Shown piece after piece: positions 41,842 to 51,892 of a DNA stretch of 56,620 bases. The notes under the pieces were generated by a model. The model was not told the DNA's origin. It saw only the letters and a list, made by a program, of their open reading frames with translations, and did not search any database. Both the position numbers and the translations under genes were made by a program. This DNA is from Porticoccaceae bacterium (GTDB lineage Bacteria; Pseudomonadota; Gammaproteobacteria; Pseudomonadales; Porticoccaceae): contig JAQXBF010000028.1 of NCBI GenBank assembly GCA_029252555.1, positions 1 to 56,620 on the forward strand. Reading direction: 5' to 3'. How positions within the stretch are numbered: the first letter of the stretch is position 1; each line of letters starts with the position of its first letter.

Positions 41842-44418
41842 TTAGAGCAGTTTTTTTAGCTCATAAACCAGATCCAGTGCCTGCTTTGGAGACAGCTCGT
41901 CCGGACTTAGTGATTCCAGACGTTTTTGCAGTTCTGGGTTGACTGGCGGCAAAAATAGTTCTGCCTGGCTCGGTTGGGCATGGGGTTGTTGTGGCGGGCT
42001 AATCACTCCTGAGCTGCCTGCTTCCAGCAGGGCGAGTTCTTGTCGAGCCAGGTTTATCACGTCTCCTGGTATACCCGCCAGTTTGGCCACCTGGATACCA
42101 TAACTCTGGCTTGCGGGGCCATCCTGAACGCTATGTAAAAATACAATGCTATCGTTATATTCTGTGGCATCCAGATGCACATTTACCGTGCCCGCCACTT
42201 TCTCGGGTAGTGCGGTTAGCTCAAAGTAGTGAGTTGCAAACAGGGTAAAGGCTTTGACATTTTCTGCCAGATAAAAGGCGCAGGCCCAGGCCAGAGAAAG
42301 GCCATCAAAGGTACTGGTGCCGCGGCCTACTTCATCCATGAGTACCAAGCTGCGATCAGTGGCATTGTGCAAAATATTGGCAGTTTCCGTCATCTCCACC
42401 ATAAAGGTTGAGCGACCGCCGGCGAGATCATCGGAAGAACCTATCCGGGTAAAGATACGATCGACCAAACCAATTGTTGCAGATTCCGCGGGTACAAAAC
42501 TACCAATTTGAGCAAGCAGAACAATCAGTGCCGCTTGTCGCATATAGGTCGATTTACCACCCATATTGGGGCCGGTGATCACCAGCATTTTGCGCAGGTT
42601 ATTCATAATCAGGTCATTGGCGACAAAGGGGTCGCTAGACACCTGTTCTACAACAGGGTGACGGCCTCCCTCAAGATGAATGCCGGGCTCCATCTGAAGC
42701 ACCGGTTTACAAAAATTCAGGCTGTGGGCGCGTTCGGCCAATGTTGCCAATACATCGAGCTGAGAAATAGCAGCGGCGCAATTTTGCAGTGGGGCCAGAT
42801 CCTGATTCAAGGTTTCCAGTAGCTCTTCATAGAGATGTTTTTCACGACTCAGTGCACGGCTCTTGGCACTTAGAGCTTTGTCTTCGAATTCTTTTAACTC
42901 TGGGGTGATAAAACGCTCAGCATTTTTTAAGGTCTGGCGGCGAATATATTCTACTGGTGCTTGATCACTCTGGGCCCGAGAGATTTCAATATAGTAGCCG
43001 TGAACTCTGTTGTAGCCTACCTTAAGAGTGGAGATGCCTGTACTGGCTTTTTCTCGCTCTTCCATGGCCAGCAAAAATTCGCCGGCATTGGTATTCAGTG
43101 CTCTCAGTTCATCTAGTTCTTGATCATAGCCGTCGGCAATAACGCCACCATCGCGAATGACCACCGGTGGGTTTTCCAATATGGCAGCAGAGAGTAGTTG
43201 GACTAAATGGGGCAGGGGTTTGGCGTCGATTGCCAGTTGCTGCAGATGGGAAACTTCAGCGCCTTTTAGCTCGCTGGCGATTTGTGGCAACACGGCGAGG
43301 GAATCCAGTAACCGAGTTAAGTCTCTTGGGCGGGCAGAGCGCAGAGCAACTCTGGTAAGGATCCGCTCCATATCACCCACTTGCTTCAGGTGGCCATGGA
43401 GAGACTCGTAGAGATAATTGTCTTGTAGCTCAGAGATAGTATTTTGGCGCGCCTCAAGGGCAATCAGGTCCTGCAATGGCCGATTTAGCCAGCGGCGCAG
43501 CAGTCGGCTGGCCATACTGGTTGCACTGTTATCCAGTACATCGAATAATGTGTTTTCCTGGCCACCGGCCAAATTGGTATCCAACTCCAGATTACGCCGG
43601 CTGGCAGCATCTAGGGCGACGCTGTCTTCGCGATGTTCAGCGCTAATACTGCGGATATGAGGCAGGTGATTGCGCTGAGTGTCTTTGGCATATTGCAACA
43701 GGCAGCCTGCTGCACTGAGGCCTATAGGCAAATGGTCACAGCCAAAACCATTGAGATCTTTGGTGCCAAATTGTTTGTTGAGTAGGCGCTGGGCGCTATC
43801 GATATCAAATTCCCAGGGCGGCCTATGTCTTATGCCGATATGGTGCTCTAGAAAATCGAGGCTTGGCATGTCATCAGACATTAACAGCTCAACTGGGTTT
43901 AGACGCTGAAGTTCTGCATGCAGTTCGTCAGAATTATCCAGTTGCAATAGTTGGAACCGACCACTGCTCATATCCAGGGTGGCAATACCAAACTGACTGT
44001 CGCAATGATTAATAGCCGCGAGCAAGTTGTCGCTGCGATCGTCGAGCAGAGCTTCATCGGTGAGGGTGCCAGGCGTTAAAACACGCATTACAGCGCGCTC
44101 AACTGGGCCTTTGCTTGTTTCTGGGTCACCAATCTGTTCACAAATAGCGACCGAAAGGCCCTGTTTGACCAGCTTGGCAAGATAGCCCTCTGCCGCATGA
44201 TAGGGTACGCCACACATGGGGATAGGATTGCCATTGGTCTTGCCTCTAGCCGTAAGCGTAATGTCTAATAGCTGGCTTGCCTTTTTTGCATCGTCGAAAA
44301 ATAGCTCGTAGAAATCTCCCATGCGGTAAAAAACAATATCATTGGGATGTTCGGCCTTGATGCGCAAATACTGCTGCATCATTGGTGTGTGTTGGCTGGT
44401 TTCGGCGGTTGTGGTCAT
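41842..44418 (-). CDS. mutS: DNA mismatch repair ATPase MutS
   Basis: This 858-residue protein is of full MutS length. It opens with the mismatch-recognition domain containing [15 protein letters not shown], whose Phe-x-Glu type motif contacts the mismatch. Connector, lever and clamp domains follow, then an ABC ATPase with Walker [10 protein letters not shown] near residue 617, the STFMVEMTE signature, Walker [17 protein letters not shown], and a C-terminal tetramerisation part. MutS recognises mismatches and recruits MutL. The gene ends 123 bp before fdxA on the same strand. Confidence 0.98.
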   Translation of the reverse strand: MTTTAETSQHTPMMQQYLRIKAEHPNDIVFYRMGDFYELFFDDAKKASQLLDITLTARGKTNGNPIPMCGVPYHAAEGYLAKLVKQGLSVAICEQIGDPETSKGPVERAVMRVLTPGTLTDEALLDDRSDNLLAAINHCDSQFGIATLDMSSGRFQLLQLDNSDELHAELQRLNPVELLMSDDMPSLDFLEHHIGIRHRPPWEFDIDSAQRLLNKQFGTKDLNGFGCDHLPIGLSAAGCLLQYAKDTQRNHLPHIRSISAEHREDSVALDAASRRNLELDTNLAGGQENTLFDVLDNSATSMASRLLRRWLNRPLQDLIALEARQNTISELQDNYLYESLHGHLKQVGDMERILTRVALRSARPRDLTRLLDSLAVLPQIASELKGAEVSHLQQLAIDAKPLPHLVQLLSAAILENPPVVIRDGGVIADGYDQELDELRALNTNAGEFLLAMEEREKASTGISTLKVGYNRVHGYYIEISRAQSDQAPVEYIRRQTLKNAERFITPELKEFEDKALSAKSRALSREKHLYEELLETLNQDLAPLQNCAAAISQLDVLATLAERAHSLNFCKPVLQMEPGIHLEGGRHPVVEQVSSDPFVANDLIMNNLRKMLVITGPNMGGKSTYMRQAALIVLLAQIGSFVPAESATIGLVDRIFTRIGSSDDLAGGRSTFMVEMTETANILHNATDRSLVLMDEVGRGTSTFDGLSLAWACAFYLAENVKAFTLFATHYFELTALPEKVAGTVNVHLDATEYNDSIVFLHSVQDGPASQSYGIQVAKLAGIPGDVINLARQELALLEAGSSGVISPPQQPHAQPSQAELFLPPVNPELQKRLESLSPDELSPKQALDLVYELKKLL

Positions 44419-44664
44419 AGGGCCTAAATTGATAGGTTGTCTGTCGTTAAATAGAGGCTTAGTTTAGACCAAACTGATCGCTATAGCCTATTGAAATAGG
44501 CGGTATTGACTTGGAAATCTGATATTTTCCAGCAACTAAAGGCAGAACTGCTGACGATTGTTATAGCAGCAGAGTAATGCTAAATTAAAGTTTTAAGGCG
44601 CTGGTAGGACTTAACTGGCCGCCTACCGAGAACAAATATAGTCAGACAGACTTGGGGGAAGAAT

Positions 44665-45357
44665 ATGAGCGAAGCAGTAGCAGTAACGATTGAAAATGGC
44701 GTGGCCACTATTGCAATGGATGATGGCAAAGCCAACGTCTTGGGCAATGCTATGTGGGATGAGCTTGAGGCAGCATTTGACCGGGCCGAAGAGGCTGGCG
44801 CTGTGGTGATTCTCAAGGGTCGCGCAGGTATATTCTCCGGTGGTTTCGACCTTAAAGAGATAGGCAAAGGTGCCCAAGAAGCGATTACATTGACATCGAG
44901 AGGGTCAAAGATGGCCCGGCGTATTCTGTCCTTTCCAACACCGGTTATTGGCGTATCCCCCGGCCACTGTATCGCCATGGGTGCTTTTTTGATGCTGGCC
45001 TGCGACTATCGCATCGGTGCTTCTGGAGACTTCAAAATAGGGCTTAATGAATCAATGATTGGCATGACTATGCATCATTTTGGCATTGAATTGGCGCGCT
45101 ATCGCATCCCACTGAATTACTTTAGCCGCGCGGTTATTAATGCGGAGATATGGAATCCCGAAGATGCAATTTCTGCCGGTTTTTATGACCGTATTGCTCC
45201 CTTGGAGCAGCTTGGGAAAGCTGCAGACATGGCCGCAGAGATGTTCGGTAACTTAGATATTGGCGCTTTTAAAGGCACCAAGAACAAGTCGCGCAAAGAA
45301 TTTCTGGCGCTGTTAGACCAGTGCATTGAGACAGATCTTATCCTGCCTATCTCTTAA
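44665..45357 (+). CDS. Crotonase/enoyl-CoA hydratase family protein
   Basis: This 230-residue protein has the crotonase fold: ILKGRAGIFSGGFDLKEI for the first oxyanion-hole strand and SPGHCIAMGAFLMLACDYRIG for the second. The usual catalytic Glu positions are hard to assign: GLNESMIGM holds one Glu, and the first is not obvious. It is short for the family, which usually runs 255-260 residues, and the C-terminal helices are reduced. It may be a hydratase, isomerase or thioesterase. The ribosome-binding site is GGGG-AAG just before the ATG. It is a single gene divergent from mutS. Confidence 0.85.
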   Translation: MSEAVAVTIENGVATIAMDDGKANVLGNAMWDELEAAFDRAEEAGAVVILKGRAGIFSGGFDLKEIGKGAQEAITLTSRGSKMARRILSFPTPVIGVSPGHCIAMGAFLMLACDYRIGASGDFKIGLNESMIGMTMHHFGIELARYRIPLNYFSRAVINAEIWNPEDAISAGFYDRIAPLEQLGKAADMAAEMFGNLDIGAFKGTKNKSRKEFLALLDQCIETDLILPIS

Positions 45358-45443
45358 TCTCAAAACCCACAATATTTAGCCAAGAGCCTTTCGCGCACCA
45401 AAAGTGTGCGGAGTATTTTTCGCTGCATGCTATACAGACACTA

Positions 45444-45718
45444 CTGCTTAATAGAGAGCCGGGCGCATTGGAATGTGCCGGGGCCAAACTGTCTCTATTC
45501 GCGCTTAACAATTCGGTACTATAGAGTTCACGACTCAGACTGTAGATCACCCCAGTGGCATGTTTATCATGCTTACAGATGGAGTCACCGATGTCATGAA
45601 CGAAATGGACCAGCCCACTGCCTTTTGTCGCACTCGCCTGATGCGCCTGATCGAATCCATGGACACCTCGAACCCACATCAGGTTGTGAATCAGATTATG
45701 CAAGCGGTCGATGAATAG
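45444..45718 (+). pseudogene. Decayed PP2C/SpoIIE-type phosphatase fragment
   Basis: Two frames together resemble the C-terminal end of a SpoIIE/RsbU-type serine phosphatase. First comes LECAGAKLSLFALNN (frame at 45444), then after a frameshift and a stop comes FIMLTDGVTDVMNEMDQPTAF ... RTRLMRLIES from 45560 to the TAG at 45718. LTDGVTD is the metal-binding DG motif of the family. The N-terminal part is gone. This is the remnant of a signalling phosphatase, between crotonase and pncC. The rest of 45358-45922 holds nothing I can name. Confidence 0.6.
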
Positions 45719-45922
45719 AAAGGTGCTGGTGCTTAGCGCGATGATCTGACATTGTTAGCCTTATATATTGATGAATAAAAGCGTTTCGACCAAGACCATA
45801 TCTCATCCCCTAACCTCAGCTCAGAGCCACAATATAAACCTGATGAAGCCACAGTAGTCTCGTAATATTTATTTACAGAGAAACAGCTACCCGCTCCCAT
45901 AAAAGCGAGATACACTCTGTCG

Positions 45923-46420
45923 ATGAACCCAGATATTTATCATCTCGCAGCGCAGGTTGGAGAAGCCCTTGCCCAGCACAGTGGCACAGTAACATTTGCT
46001 GAATCCTGTACCGGTGGTGGAGTTGCCCATGCTGTTACAGCAGTGCCCGGCAGTTCCGCTTGGTTCGGCGCTGGTTTTGTGACCTATGCTAATAGTGCTA
46101 AACACCGAATACTGGGGGTGTCTGAAGGACTTCTCAAGTCTCAGGGCGCAGTCAGTGAAGCGGTGGTTGTGCAAATGGCCGAGGGCGCGATCGCTGCTTC
46201 AGGAGCTGACTTCGCTGTGGCTATTAGTGGTATTGCCGGCCCCGGGGGTGGCACTGATGACAAGCCGGTGGGAACAGTGTGGTTTTGCTGGGCTGGTCCC
46301 CAAGGTACGGTTACTGAAAAGCATCAGTTCTCTGGTGACCGCAGCCAAGTGCGTGAGCAGGCCATCACAATTTCTTTAAAACAACTGTTGCATCAGATTA
46401 CTGGATATTATACTGTATAA
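45923..46420 (+). CDS. pncC: Nicotinamide-nucleotide amidohydrolase (CinA C-terminal domain)
   Basis: This 165-residue protein matches the stand-alone CinA C-terminal domain (PncC), which deamidates NMN to nicotinate mononucleotide. Motifs are VTFAESCTGGGVAHAVT with the catalytic Ser, GFVTYANSAKHRILGV, and ISGIAGPGGGTDDKPVGTVWF. It lies directly upstream of recA, the usual gammaproteobacterial order. Its stop codon lies within the LexA box of recA, so the recA promoter is embedded in its 3' end. Confidence 0.93.
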   Translation: MNPDIYHLAAQVGEALAQHSGTVTFAESCTGGGVAHAVTAVPGSSAWFGAGFVTYANSAKHRILGVSEGLLKSQGAVSEAVVVQMAEGAIAASGADFAVAISGIAGPGGGTDDKPVGTVWFCWAGPQGTVTEKHQFSGDRSQVREQAITISLKQLLHQITGYYTV

Positions 46421-46428
46421 CCATACAG
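46388..46428 (+). promoter_or_regulatory. recA promoter with LexA (SOS) box
   Basis: A -35 TTGCAT (46388-46393), a 17-nt spacer and -10 TACTGT (46411-46416) form a good sigma-70 promoter. The LexA box CTGT-N8-ACAG spans 46413-46428 and overlaps the -10, near the Escherichia coli consensus. recA is therefore expected to be SOS-regulated. Confidence 0.9.
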
Positions 46429-46484
46429 CTACTGATTAAGTAACCAGTATCTAAAAAATACCGCAAATCATCGAGGATACAAAT

Positions 46485-47528
46485 ATGGACGCCAATAAAT
46501 CAAAAGCACTAGAGGCAGCACTGGGTCAAATCGAACGACAGTTTGGTAAAGGTACAGTTATGCGTATGGGTGAGGGAGGCCGTCAGGCAGTCCCCGCCAT
46601 CTCAACCGGCTCTCTGGGCTTGGATATTGCACTGGGCATCGGCGGCCTACCCAAGGGTCGAGTAGTTGAAATCTATGGCCCTGAGTCCTCAGGTAAAACC
46701 ACATTGACGCTGCAAGTGATTGCCGAAGCTCAAAAAGCAGGTGGCACCTGTGCCTTCATCGATGCAGAGCATGCCTTGGATCCGGTGTATGCAGAGAAGT
46801 TGGGGGTTAAAGTTGATGATTTGATTGTTTCCCAGCCAGACACCGGTGAGCAGGCCCTCGAAGTGACTGATATGTTAGTTCGCTCAGGCGCGTGTGATGT
46901 GCTGGTGGTAGATTCGGTAGCAGCATTGACACCCCGCGCTGAAATTGAAGGCGAAATGGGCGACCATCATGTTGGCCTTCAGGCTCGCCTAATGTCGCAG
47001 GCACTGCGGAAGCTAACGGGCAATATCAAAACAGCTAACTGCCTGGTTATCTTCATCAACCAGATTCGTATGAAAATTGGTGTTATGTTCGGTAATCCAG
47101 AGACAACTACTGGTGGTAATGCGCTGAAATTTTACTCCTCAGTGCGCTTGGATATTCGACGAATTGGCGCGGTTAAAGATGGCGATGAGATTGTGGGTAA
47201 CGAAACCCGAGTCAAGGTAGTTAAAAACAAAGTGGCACCACCCTTTAAGCAGACAGAATTCCAAATTCTCTATGGCCGAGGTATCAACCGCAACGGTGAG
47301 TTGGTTGACCTGGGTGTCAAACATGGCCTAGTGGATAAGTCAGGCGCCTGGTATGCCTATAAGGGCAATAAAATTGGTCAAGGTAAAGCCAATGTCGGTG
47401 TATTCCTCACAGAGAACCCAGAGATTGCAGCTGAAATCGAATCTCAGATTAGAGCGAAAGAGCTGGGTAGTTTGACTCCGGAAGCGGAAGCGCCAGAGGC
47501 TCCAGAGGAAGGTTTCACTGAACAGTAG
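46485..47528 (+). CDS. recA: Recombinase RecA
   Basis: This 347-residue protein is nearly identical in plan to other RecA proteins. Walker A is GPESSGKT (65-72), Walker B lies in the [24 protein letters not shown] region, L1 and L2 loops are present, and the C-terminal tail is acidic ([15 protein letters not shown]). It drives homologous recombination and LexA self-cleavage. The GAGGA ribosome-binding site and the upstream LexA box fit SOS control. A terminator lies downstream, before recX. Confidence 0.99.
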   Translation: MDANKSKALEAALGQIERQFGKGTVMRMGEGGRQAVPAISTGSLGLDIALGIGGLPKGRVVEIYGPESSGKTTLTLQVIAEAQKAGGTCAFIDAEHALDPVYAEKLGVKVDDLIVSQPDTGEQALEVTDMLVRSGACDVLVVDSVAALTPRAEIEGEMGDHHVGLQARLMSQALRKLTGNIKTANCLVIFINQIRMKIGVMFGNPETTTGGNALKFYSSVRLDIRRIGAVKDGDEIVGNETRVKVVKNKVAPPFKQTEFQILYGRGINRNGELVDLGVKHGLVDKSGAWYAYKGNKIGQGKANVGVFLTENPEIAAEIESQIRAKELGSLTPEAEAPEAPEEGFTEQ

Positions 47529-47575
47529 ACTGGGCTTGGCATCAGCACGGCAGCATGCGAGTGTAGGCTGCGACC

Positions 47576-47603
47576 AAAAAAGCGCCCAAGTGGCGCTTTT
47601 TTT
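47576..47603 (+). terminator. Terminator after recA
   Basis: The stem AGCGCC / GGCGCT, extended by A/T pairs, closes a CAAGT loop and is followed by eight T. It should end most recA transcripts, leaving recX with read-through or its own promoter. Confidence 0.88.
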
Positions 47604-47742
47604 ATAGGTTATCTATTTCCTACGGAGGTTGCTATGATTTTGGCGGCCTATAGATGTATTTCAATCAATTCGCAATGGCTTCTAAGGGTAATGGCAACGG
47701 CGTTCAAATAGTCTGGCAATAGCATTACATCAGGATAGAGAA

Positions 47743-48219
47743 ATGAAAAAACAAGACGAGGTCTTTACTCCTGCCAGAATTCGCTCTGCTGCGATGGATT
47801 TATTAACCGGGCGTGAATTTTCCCGTGTCGAGCTGGCGAAAAAATTAGCTAAGCGTTTTGATTCTGATCCTGCGATTGACGCTGAATTGGACAGGCTACA
47901 GGACGAGGGCCTGCAGTCAGACCAGCGATTTACCGACGCGTTTCTGCGATCCAGAGTCTACCGAGGCCATGGCCTCACCCGCATTCGCATGGATATCCGG
48001 CAAAAAGGTATCAAAGACGACTTGTTTAATGCCGCTGTTGAAGAGTCTGAAACCGACTGGTTCAGTCTGGCTCGAGACGTAGCTGAACGGAAATTTGGCC
48101 ACAGCCAAGCTACAGAGCAAAAAGATAAAGCCAAGCGTATGCGGTTTTTGCAGTATCGCGGCTTTAGTTTTGACCAGATTAAATACGCGTTATCTGGCGC
48201 AGATATAGATGAATTTTAG
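47743..48219 (+). CDS. recX: RecA regulatory protein RecX
   Basis: This 158-residue protein is made of repeating three-helix units typical of RecX (ARIRSAAMDLLTGREFSRVELAKKL; DRLQDEGLQSDQRFTDAFLRSRVYRGHG; the MRFLQYRGFSFDQIKYAL unit). RecX binds RecA filaments and limits RecA activity. It lies 214 bp after recA behind the terminator, as in related genomes. Its end overlaps by 4 bp the convergent hydrolase gene. Confidence 0.94.
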   Translation: MKKQDEVFTPARIRSAAMDLLTGREFSRVELAKKLAKRFDSDPAIDAELDRLQDEGLQSDQRFTDAFLRSRVYRGHGLTRIRMDIRQKGIKDDLFNAAVEESETDWFSLARDVAERKFGHSQATEQKDKAKRMRFLQYRGFSFDQIKYALSGADIDEF

Positions 48220-49217
48220 CCGTTACCCTTATGCAGGTAGCCATCAAATAACTCCACCATTCTGGGCTCCATATAGCTATGGGCTTTCATATTCAAAATA
48301 AACCCGCAATGGCCACCATAGTCGTATACCTCTAGGTTAAGCTTGTCTGGGCAATTAATTTTATGAATATCTTCTACTGGGATAATGGGATCATCGGATG
48401 CCGTTATAAGATAGGCTGGGATTTTTAGCTCACTGAGCCTATCACCGGTTAAAGCATAGGATCTGAAGTAGCTGTCGGCATCCTTAAAATCTGTATGTCT
48501 GGGCACAAAAAACTCATTTAACTGGGCAAAGCTTTTGGCTCCCTCAAGCTCAGGCCCAAAATCATATTCTGGGAAATGAACAAGCTTTTTGCGCAGAGAC
48601 TGGGTCCAGCGATACATAAAGTATTTTCGGTAGATAAACGAGCCCTTATTTAATGCAGCCATCGCGTTGACTGGATCCACTGGGGGCGAAATGGCTACTG
48701 CGGCCTTGAGCCCTAAAGCCGCACCTCGATCAGCCGCAATTCGCAAAGTGAAATTTCCTCCTAGAGAGAAGCCGACCAGAAAGACTGACTTATAGCTGTG
48801 TTGGCCCAGAAAACTCTCAATAGCATCTCCCACCTCACCGATCATCGTTGAGTTAAACAGCTCTTTATTGAGATGCTGAGTGTCACCGTGATCGCGCATA
48901 TTAAGCCTCAGTACATCATAGCCATGATCGAGTAGATATTTGGCGGTGGTAACCTGATAGGCCGATTTGCTGGAACCCTCCCAGCCATGAATCATCACTA
49001 CCAATGCCTTGTTGGCGGCAGCCTTTTTCTCGGTGCTGTAGTCAAATTCGGCTGCCAGCCTGACACCATCTGGAGTGGTTAGAATGAGTGCTTCCGAATT
49101 AAGCGATTCTGCCAATAGATTGGCCCTGCGTTTACGAGGCCCGACACTGTTCAACGCACTTTGAATATGTGGGTGGCGCAAATAAAAAGGTGGGGTAAAT
49201 CGTTGTTGTGCAGTCAT
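48216..49217 (-). CDS. YheT-family alpha/beta hydrolase
   Basis: This 333-residue alpha/beta hydrolase of the YheT/ABHD1-3 type has an opening FTPPFYLRHPHIQSALNSVGPR, MIHGWEGSSKSAYQ for the oxyanion-hole loop, and the nucleophile elbow GFSLGGNF. A late Asp lies in SDDPIIPVED and a His near GGHCGF, completing a Ser-Asp-His triad. It is a probable carboxylesterase; the substrate is unknown. It converges on recX and is divergent from the small secreted protein gene. Confidence 0.9.
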   Translation of the reverse strand: MTAQQRFTPPFYLRHPHIQSALNSVGPRKRRANLLAESLNSEALILTTPDGVRLAAEFDYSTEKKAAANKALVVMIHGWEGSSKSAYQVTTAKYLLDHGYDVLRLNMRDHGDTQHLNKELFNSTMIGEVGDAIESFLGQHSYKSVFLVGFSLGGNFTLRIAADRGAALGLKAAVAISPPVDPVNAMAALNKGSFIYRKYFMYRWTQSLRKKLVHFPEYDFGPELEGAKSFAQLNEFFVPRHTDFKDADSYFRSYALTGDRLSELKIPAYLITASDDPIIPVEDIHKINCPDKLNLEVYDYGGHCGFILNMKAHSYMEPRMVELFDGYLHKGNG

Positions 49218-49340
49218 ATATGGTTAATGGATTATTTCTGAATTTTTTAGTGATTACTGAACCGCACATAATAACTGCGGCCGAACTGTAAGACCAATGA
49301 ATTTGGTTATTCAGGAAGGTATAGTATCAAGGAGATCAGG

Positions 49341-49808
49341 ATGATTAAGATACTGCAGTTATCTGCAATAATAACGACAATATTTCTATCTGTATCTCCA
49401 TTCGCTGCGACAGGGGACAATCCCTTCCCAGAAGAGCAGATTGAGGCTGAGTTAGTTACCCCAGACCTGTCTATTGTCGAACGCATGTGGGCGATTGAGT
49501 CGATTGATTACAAAAAGTGGAGCATTTGCAGCGGGTGCATCAACACGGGCCGTATAAGCAGAATTAGGCTTTTAGACTATAGAACCGCAGTCATCAAGCT
49601 GCTGGGTAAGAAAAAAGCCATACTTAGCTTGGCAACTAGCTGTCCAGGTATAAAGAAACATGGCTTCTCCTATGTCAGCAATGGCCAGAGGCTCTGTACC
49701 AGACATACCCGTTTTGAGGTGCTCGGTGGAAGCTATGCCTGCAAGGTGGCGTCCATAAGCCCTTACTTGGAGTTAGAAGACCCGCCAGAGCAGCAAGAAT
49801 TTGATTAA
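49341..49808 (+). CDS. Secreted DUF6491-like protein, copy 1
   Basis: This 155-residue protein has a cleavable signal (about residues 1-23, SVSPFAATG) and an exported ~130-residue body. VERMWAIESIDYKKWSICSGCINTGRISRIRLLDYRTAVIKLLGKKKAIL ... LCTRHTRFEVL matches the DUF6491 pattern as I remember it. Cysteines at the CSGC pair and later positions could form disulfides in the periplasm. It has a paralogue 77 bp downstream. The function is unknown. Confidence 0.72.
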   Translation: MIKILQLSAIITTIFLSVSPFAATGDNPFPEEQIEAELVTPDLSIVERMWAIESIDYKKWSICSGCINTGRISRIRLLDYRTAVIKLLGKKKAILSLATSCPGIKKHGFSYVSNGQRLCTRHTRFEVLGGSYACKVASISPYLELEDPPEQQEFD

Positions 49809-49885
49809 TTTAGCGATTTTTACTTGCTTCTGCCTGAGGTTTTAGCTTTTCATAGTAGCCTCTAAGGTTTGCTGAGAGTCGCTAA

Positions 49886-50326
49886 ATGAAGTTAGTAAAG
49901 CTGTGCCTTCCCCTAGTCCTAATGTCGGCTTTAGCCGGTCTCACCTATGCCGAGGAAACTCCGGTCGAACAAGAGGGCGAGTCTAGCTCGGTGGTAGATC
50001 GCATGAAGGCTATTGACGGGGTCAATCCGAAAAGTTGGGGTATCCGCAATAACTGTATTGCTGTTTCAAGAATTCGTGGTATCAACTTTAGGGATGATCA
50101 GTCGGCAATTGTCGATGTGGGCCGGGGTAAAGAAGTTCTGTTGCGGCTAAAAAGCGAATGCAATGGTATCAAAATCGAAGGGTACATGTACAAGCCGCGG
50201 GGCATTCGTCTCTGCGCTCGCTACGACTATCTAACTCTACTAAGAAGCAGACGAATATGTCATATCGCCTCATTTGAGCCCTATTTAGTGGTTGAAGAGC
50301 CCGAGAACGAGGAAACTCAGCCATGA
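49886..50326 (+). CDS. Secreted DUF6491-like protein, copy 2
   Basis: This 146-residue paralogue of the previous protein has a signal peptide ending near residue 22 (GLTYAEE) and the same core: VDRMKAIDGVNPKSWGIRNNCIAVSRIRGINFRDDQSAIVDVGRGKEVLLRLKSECNGIKIEGYMYKPRGIRLCARYD. The two share the RM.AI, K.WGI/SI, RI.RI and LC.R positions. It overlaps by 4 bp the M23 peptidase gene start, so it is probably co-translated with that gene. A role in the envelope is inferred from export only. Confidence 0.72.
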   Translation: MKLVKLCLPLVLMSALAGLTYAEETPVEQEGESSSVVDRMKAIDGVNPKSWGIRNNCIAVSRIRGINFRDDQSAIVDVGRGKEVLLRLKSECNGIKIEGYMYKPRGIRLCARYDYLTLLRSRRICHIASFEPYLVVEEPENEETQP

Positions 50327-51153
50327 CAGGCTCCCGAGTAGTTTTAGCCGCGCTGTTTATAAGTTGTTTTAGTCTAGGTGCAGGCCTGCAGGCGAGCCCG
50401 CTTACGCTCAAAGGTAGTTTGCAGCAAGGGGGACTTTTATTGGGCACAGTTGAAGCGGGTTCCAGTGCTTATTATCGAGGGCAGTTGCTGCCAATTACCG
50501 CTAATGGCCAATTCTTATTGGGGCTGAGTCGAGATGCTCCCAGTGGCATTGAGTTGCGAGTTGTCGACCCTGCGGGTATGCAAATCGTTCAGACGTTTGC
50601 GGTGGCAAAACGGGAATATCGCATTCAACGGGTCAATGGCGTGCCGTCGAAAACGGTCACCCCAGCTGAGGCCGATCTGGCTCGCATCCGCAATGACTCC
50701 GCAATGGTAAAGTCTGCTCGCAAAGAGATTACCACCAGAGTGGATTTTCTCGATGGTTTCCAGCTACCTCTGAATGGTCCCGTGACCGGTGTCTATGGAA
50801 GCCAGAGGTTCTATAACGGTGTGCCTAAAAGCCCTCATTATGGCATCGACTATGCCGCTCCCACTGGCACCGAAGTGCTGGCACCTGCAGCTGGTGTAGT
50901 TCGACTGGCCCATCGCGATCTGTTTTACTCTGGTGGTACCTTGATTGTTGATCATGGCCACGGCCTTAGTTCTAGCTTCTTGCATCTAAGTGATATTCTT
51001 GTGGCAGAAGGTACGCAGGTTCGCCGCGGCCAGCCCATCGCCAAAGTTGGGGCAACAGGAAGAGCTACTGGGCCTCATTTAGACTGGCGTATGAACTGGC
51101 ATAAAGAGCGAGTTGATCCCCAGTTGGTTCTTGAGACATTACCCGTCCAATAG
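50323..51153 (+). CDS. M23-family peptidase (LytM-like)
   Basis: This 276-residue protein has a signal peptide (about 1-25) and an N-terminal beta-rich part. The M23/LytM domain (about 155-265) has HYGIDYAAPTGTEVLAPAAGVV with zinc ligands His and Asp, SSFLHLSD with the catalytic His, and GPHLDWRMNW where other members have GPHLHF. The last zinc ligand position is thus Asp, not His; I recall this form in other Gammaproteobacteria. It probably trims peptidoglycan peptides or acts as an amidase activator. It starts inside the end of the DUF6491-like gene. Confidence 0.85.
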   Translation: MTGSRVVLAALFISCFSLGAGLQASPLTLKGSLQQGGLLLGTVEAGSSAYYRGQLLPITANGQFLLGLSRDAPSGIELRVVDPAGMQIVQTFAVAKREYRIQRVNGVPSKTVTPAEADLARIRNDSAMVKSARKEITTRVDFLDGFQLPLNGPVTGVYGSQRFYNGVPKSPHYGIDYAAPTGTEVLAPAAGVVRLAHRDLFYSGGTLIVDHGHGLSSSFLHLSDILVAEGTQVRRGQPIAKVGATGRATGPHLDWRMNWHKERVDPQLVLETLPVQ

Positions 51154-51256
51154 TCTCTCCCCTGTAGACAACCCAAAATCCGGATATTTCGCCTTGGGCA
51201 TGGCGGTTTGGCTGGATTTTGCGTAAACTAACGCGGTTTTTTAACGGACAAAAACA

Positions 51257-51439
51257 GTGGATAAAAAACTACTTAGTATCTTGGTTTGCCCTGTGAGCAA
51301 GGCACCTCTCGAATACGACGAAGCAGCACAAGAGCTGGTTTGCCGAGCCAGCGGTTTGGCCTACCCAATTCGCGACGGTATTCCCGTGATGATGGAAACC
51401 GAAGCGCGGCAGCTAAATGCTGATGAAAAACTTAAATAA
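51257..51439 (+). CDS. Trm112-like protein
   Basis: This 60-residue protein starts at GTG with [29 protein letters not shown] and the [10 protein letters not shown] ending of the Trm112/YcaR family. The CPxxK position and the later Cys partly match the Trm112 zinc knuckle. Such proteins are small partners of methyltransferases. It is a single small gene between the peptidase and the HIT gene. The family call is good, the partner unknown. Confidence 0.87.
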   Translation: MDKKLLSILVCPVSKAPLEYDEAAQELVCRASGLAYPIRDGIPVMMETEARQLNADEKLK

Positions 51440-51489
51440 CTGATGGCGCAGGCGGTTCACTGAGCTGCGCAGGCCCCGAGCATTAGATC

Positions 51490-51846
51490 ATGACAACAGC
51501 TACTTTATTTACACGCATTATCAATCGAGAGATACCGGCAGACATCCTCTACCAAGATGATCAGTGCATTGTAATAAATGATATTGCGCCCCAGGCACCA
51601 GTCCATATGCTGGTTATCCCCCGCCAGCCAATGCCCCGATTATCCGATGCCAGTCAGGACGATCGTGCTCTGTTGGGCCATTTGATGTGGGTTGCTGGCG
51701 AAGTGGCTCGGCAGCATGGTGTCGACGATGCATTCCGTTTGGTGGTGAATAATGGTGAAGATGCAGGGCAGACTGTATTTCATTTGCATCTCCATGTGCT
51801 GGCTAACAAAGGTAGCGATCAGACCTTCTCAGAAGCAAATTTATAA
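51490..51846 (+). CDS. HIT-family protein, HinT-like
   Basis: This 118-residue histidine triad protein ends with GQTVFHLHLHVLANK, which is the HxHxHxx nucleotide-binding triad, and opens FTRIINREIPADILYQDDQCIVINDIAPQAPVHMLVIPR, typical of HinT-type purine nucleoside phosphoramidases. It is probably cytosolic. The start is ATG 51490. It has no clear operon partner; the Trm112-like gene lies 50 bp upstream. Confidence 0.93.
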   Translation: MTTATLFTRIINREIPADILYQDDQCIVINDIAPQAPVHMLVIPRQPMPRLSDASQDDRALLGHLMWVAGEVARQHGVDDAFRLVVNNGEDAGQTVFHLHLHVLANKGSDQTFSEANL

Positions 51847-51892
51847 GTGGTTCAGCCCTGATGTCTGGGCCCACAACTGGAAATAAACAATC

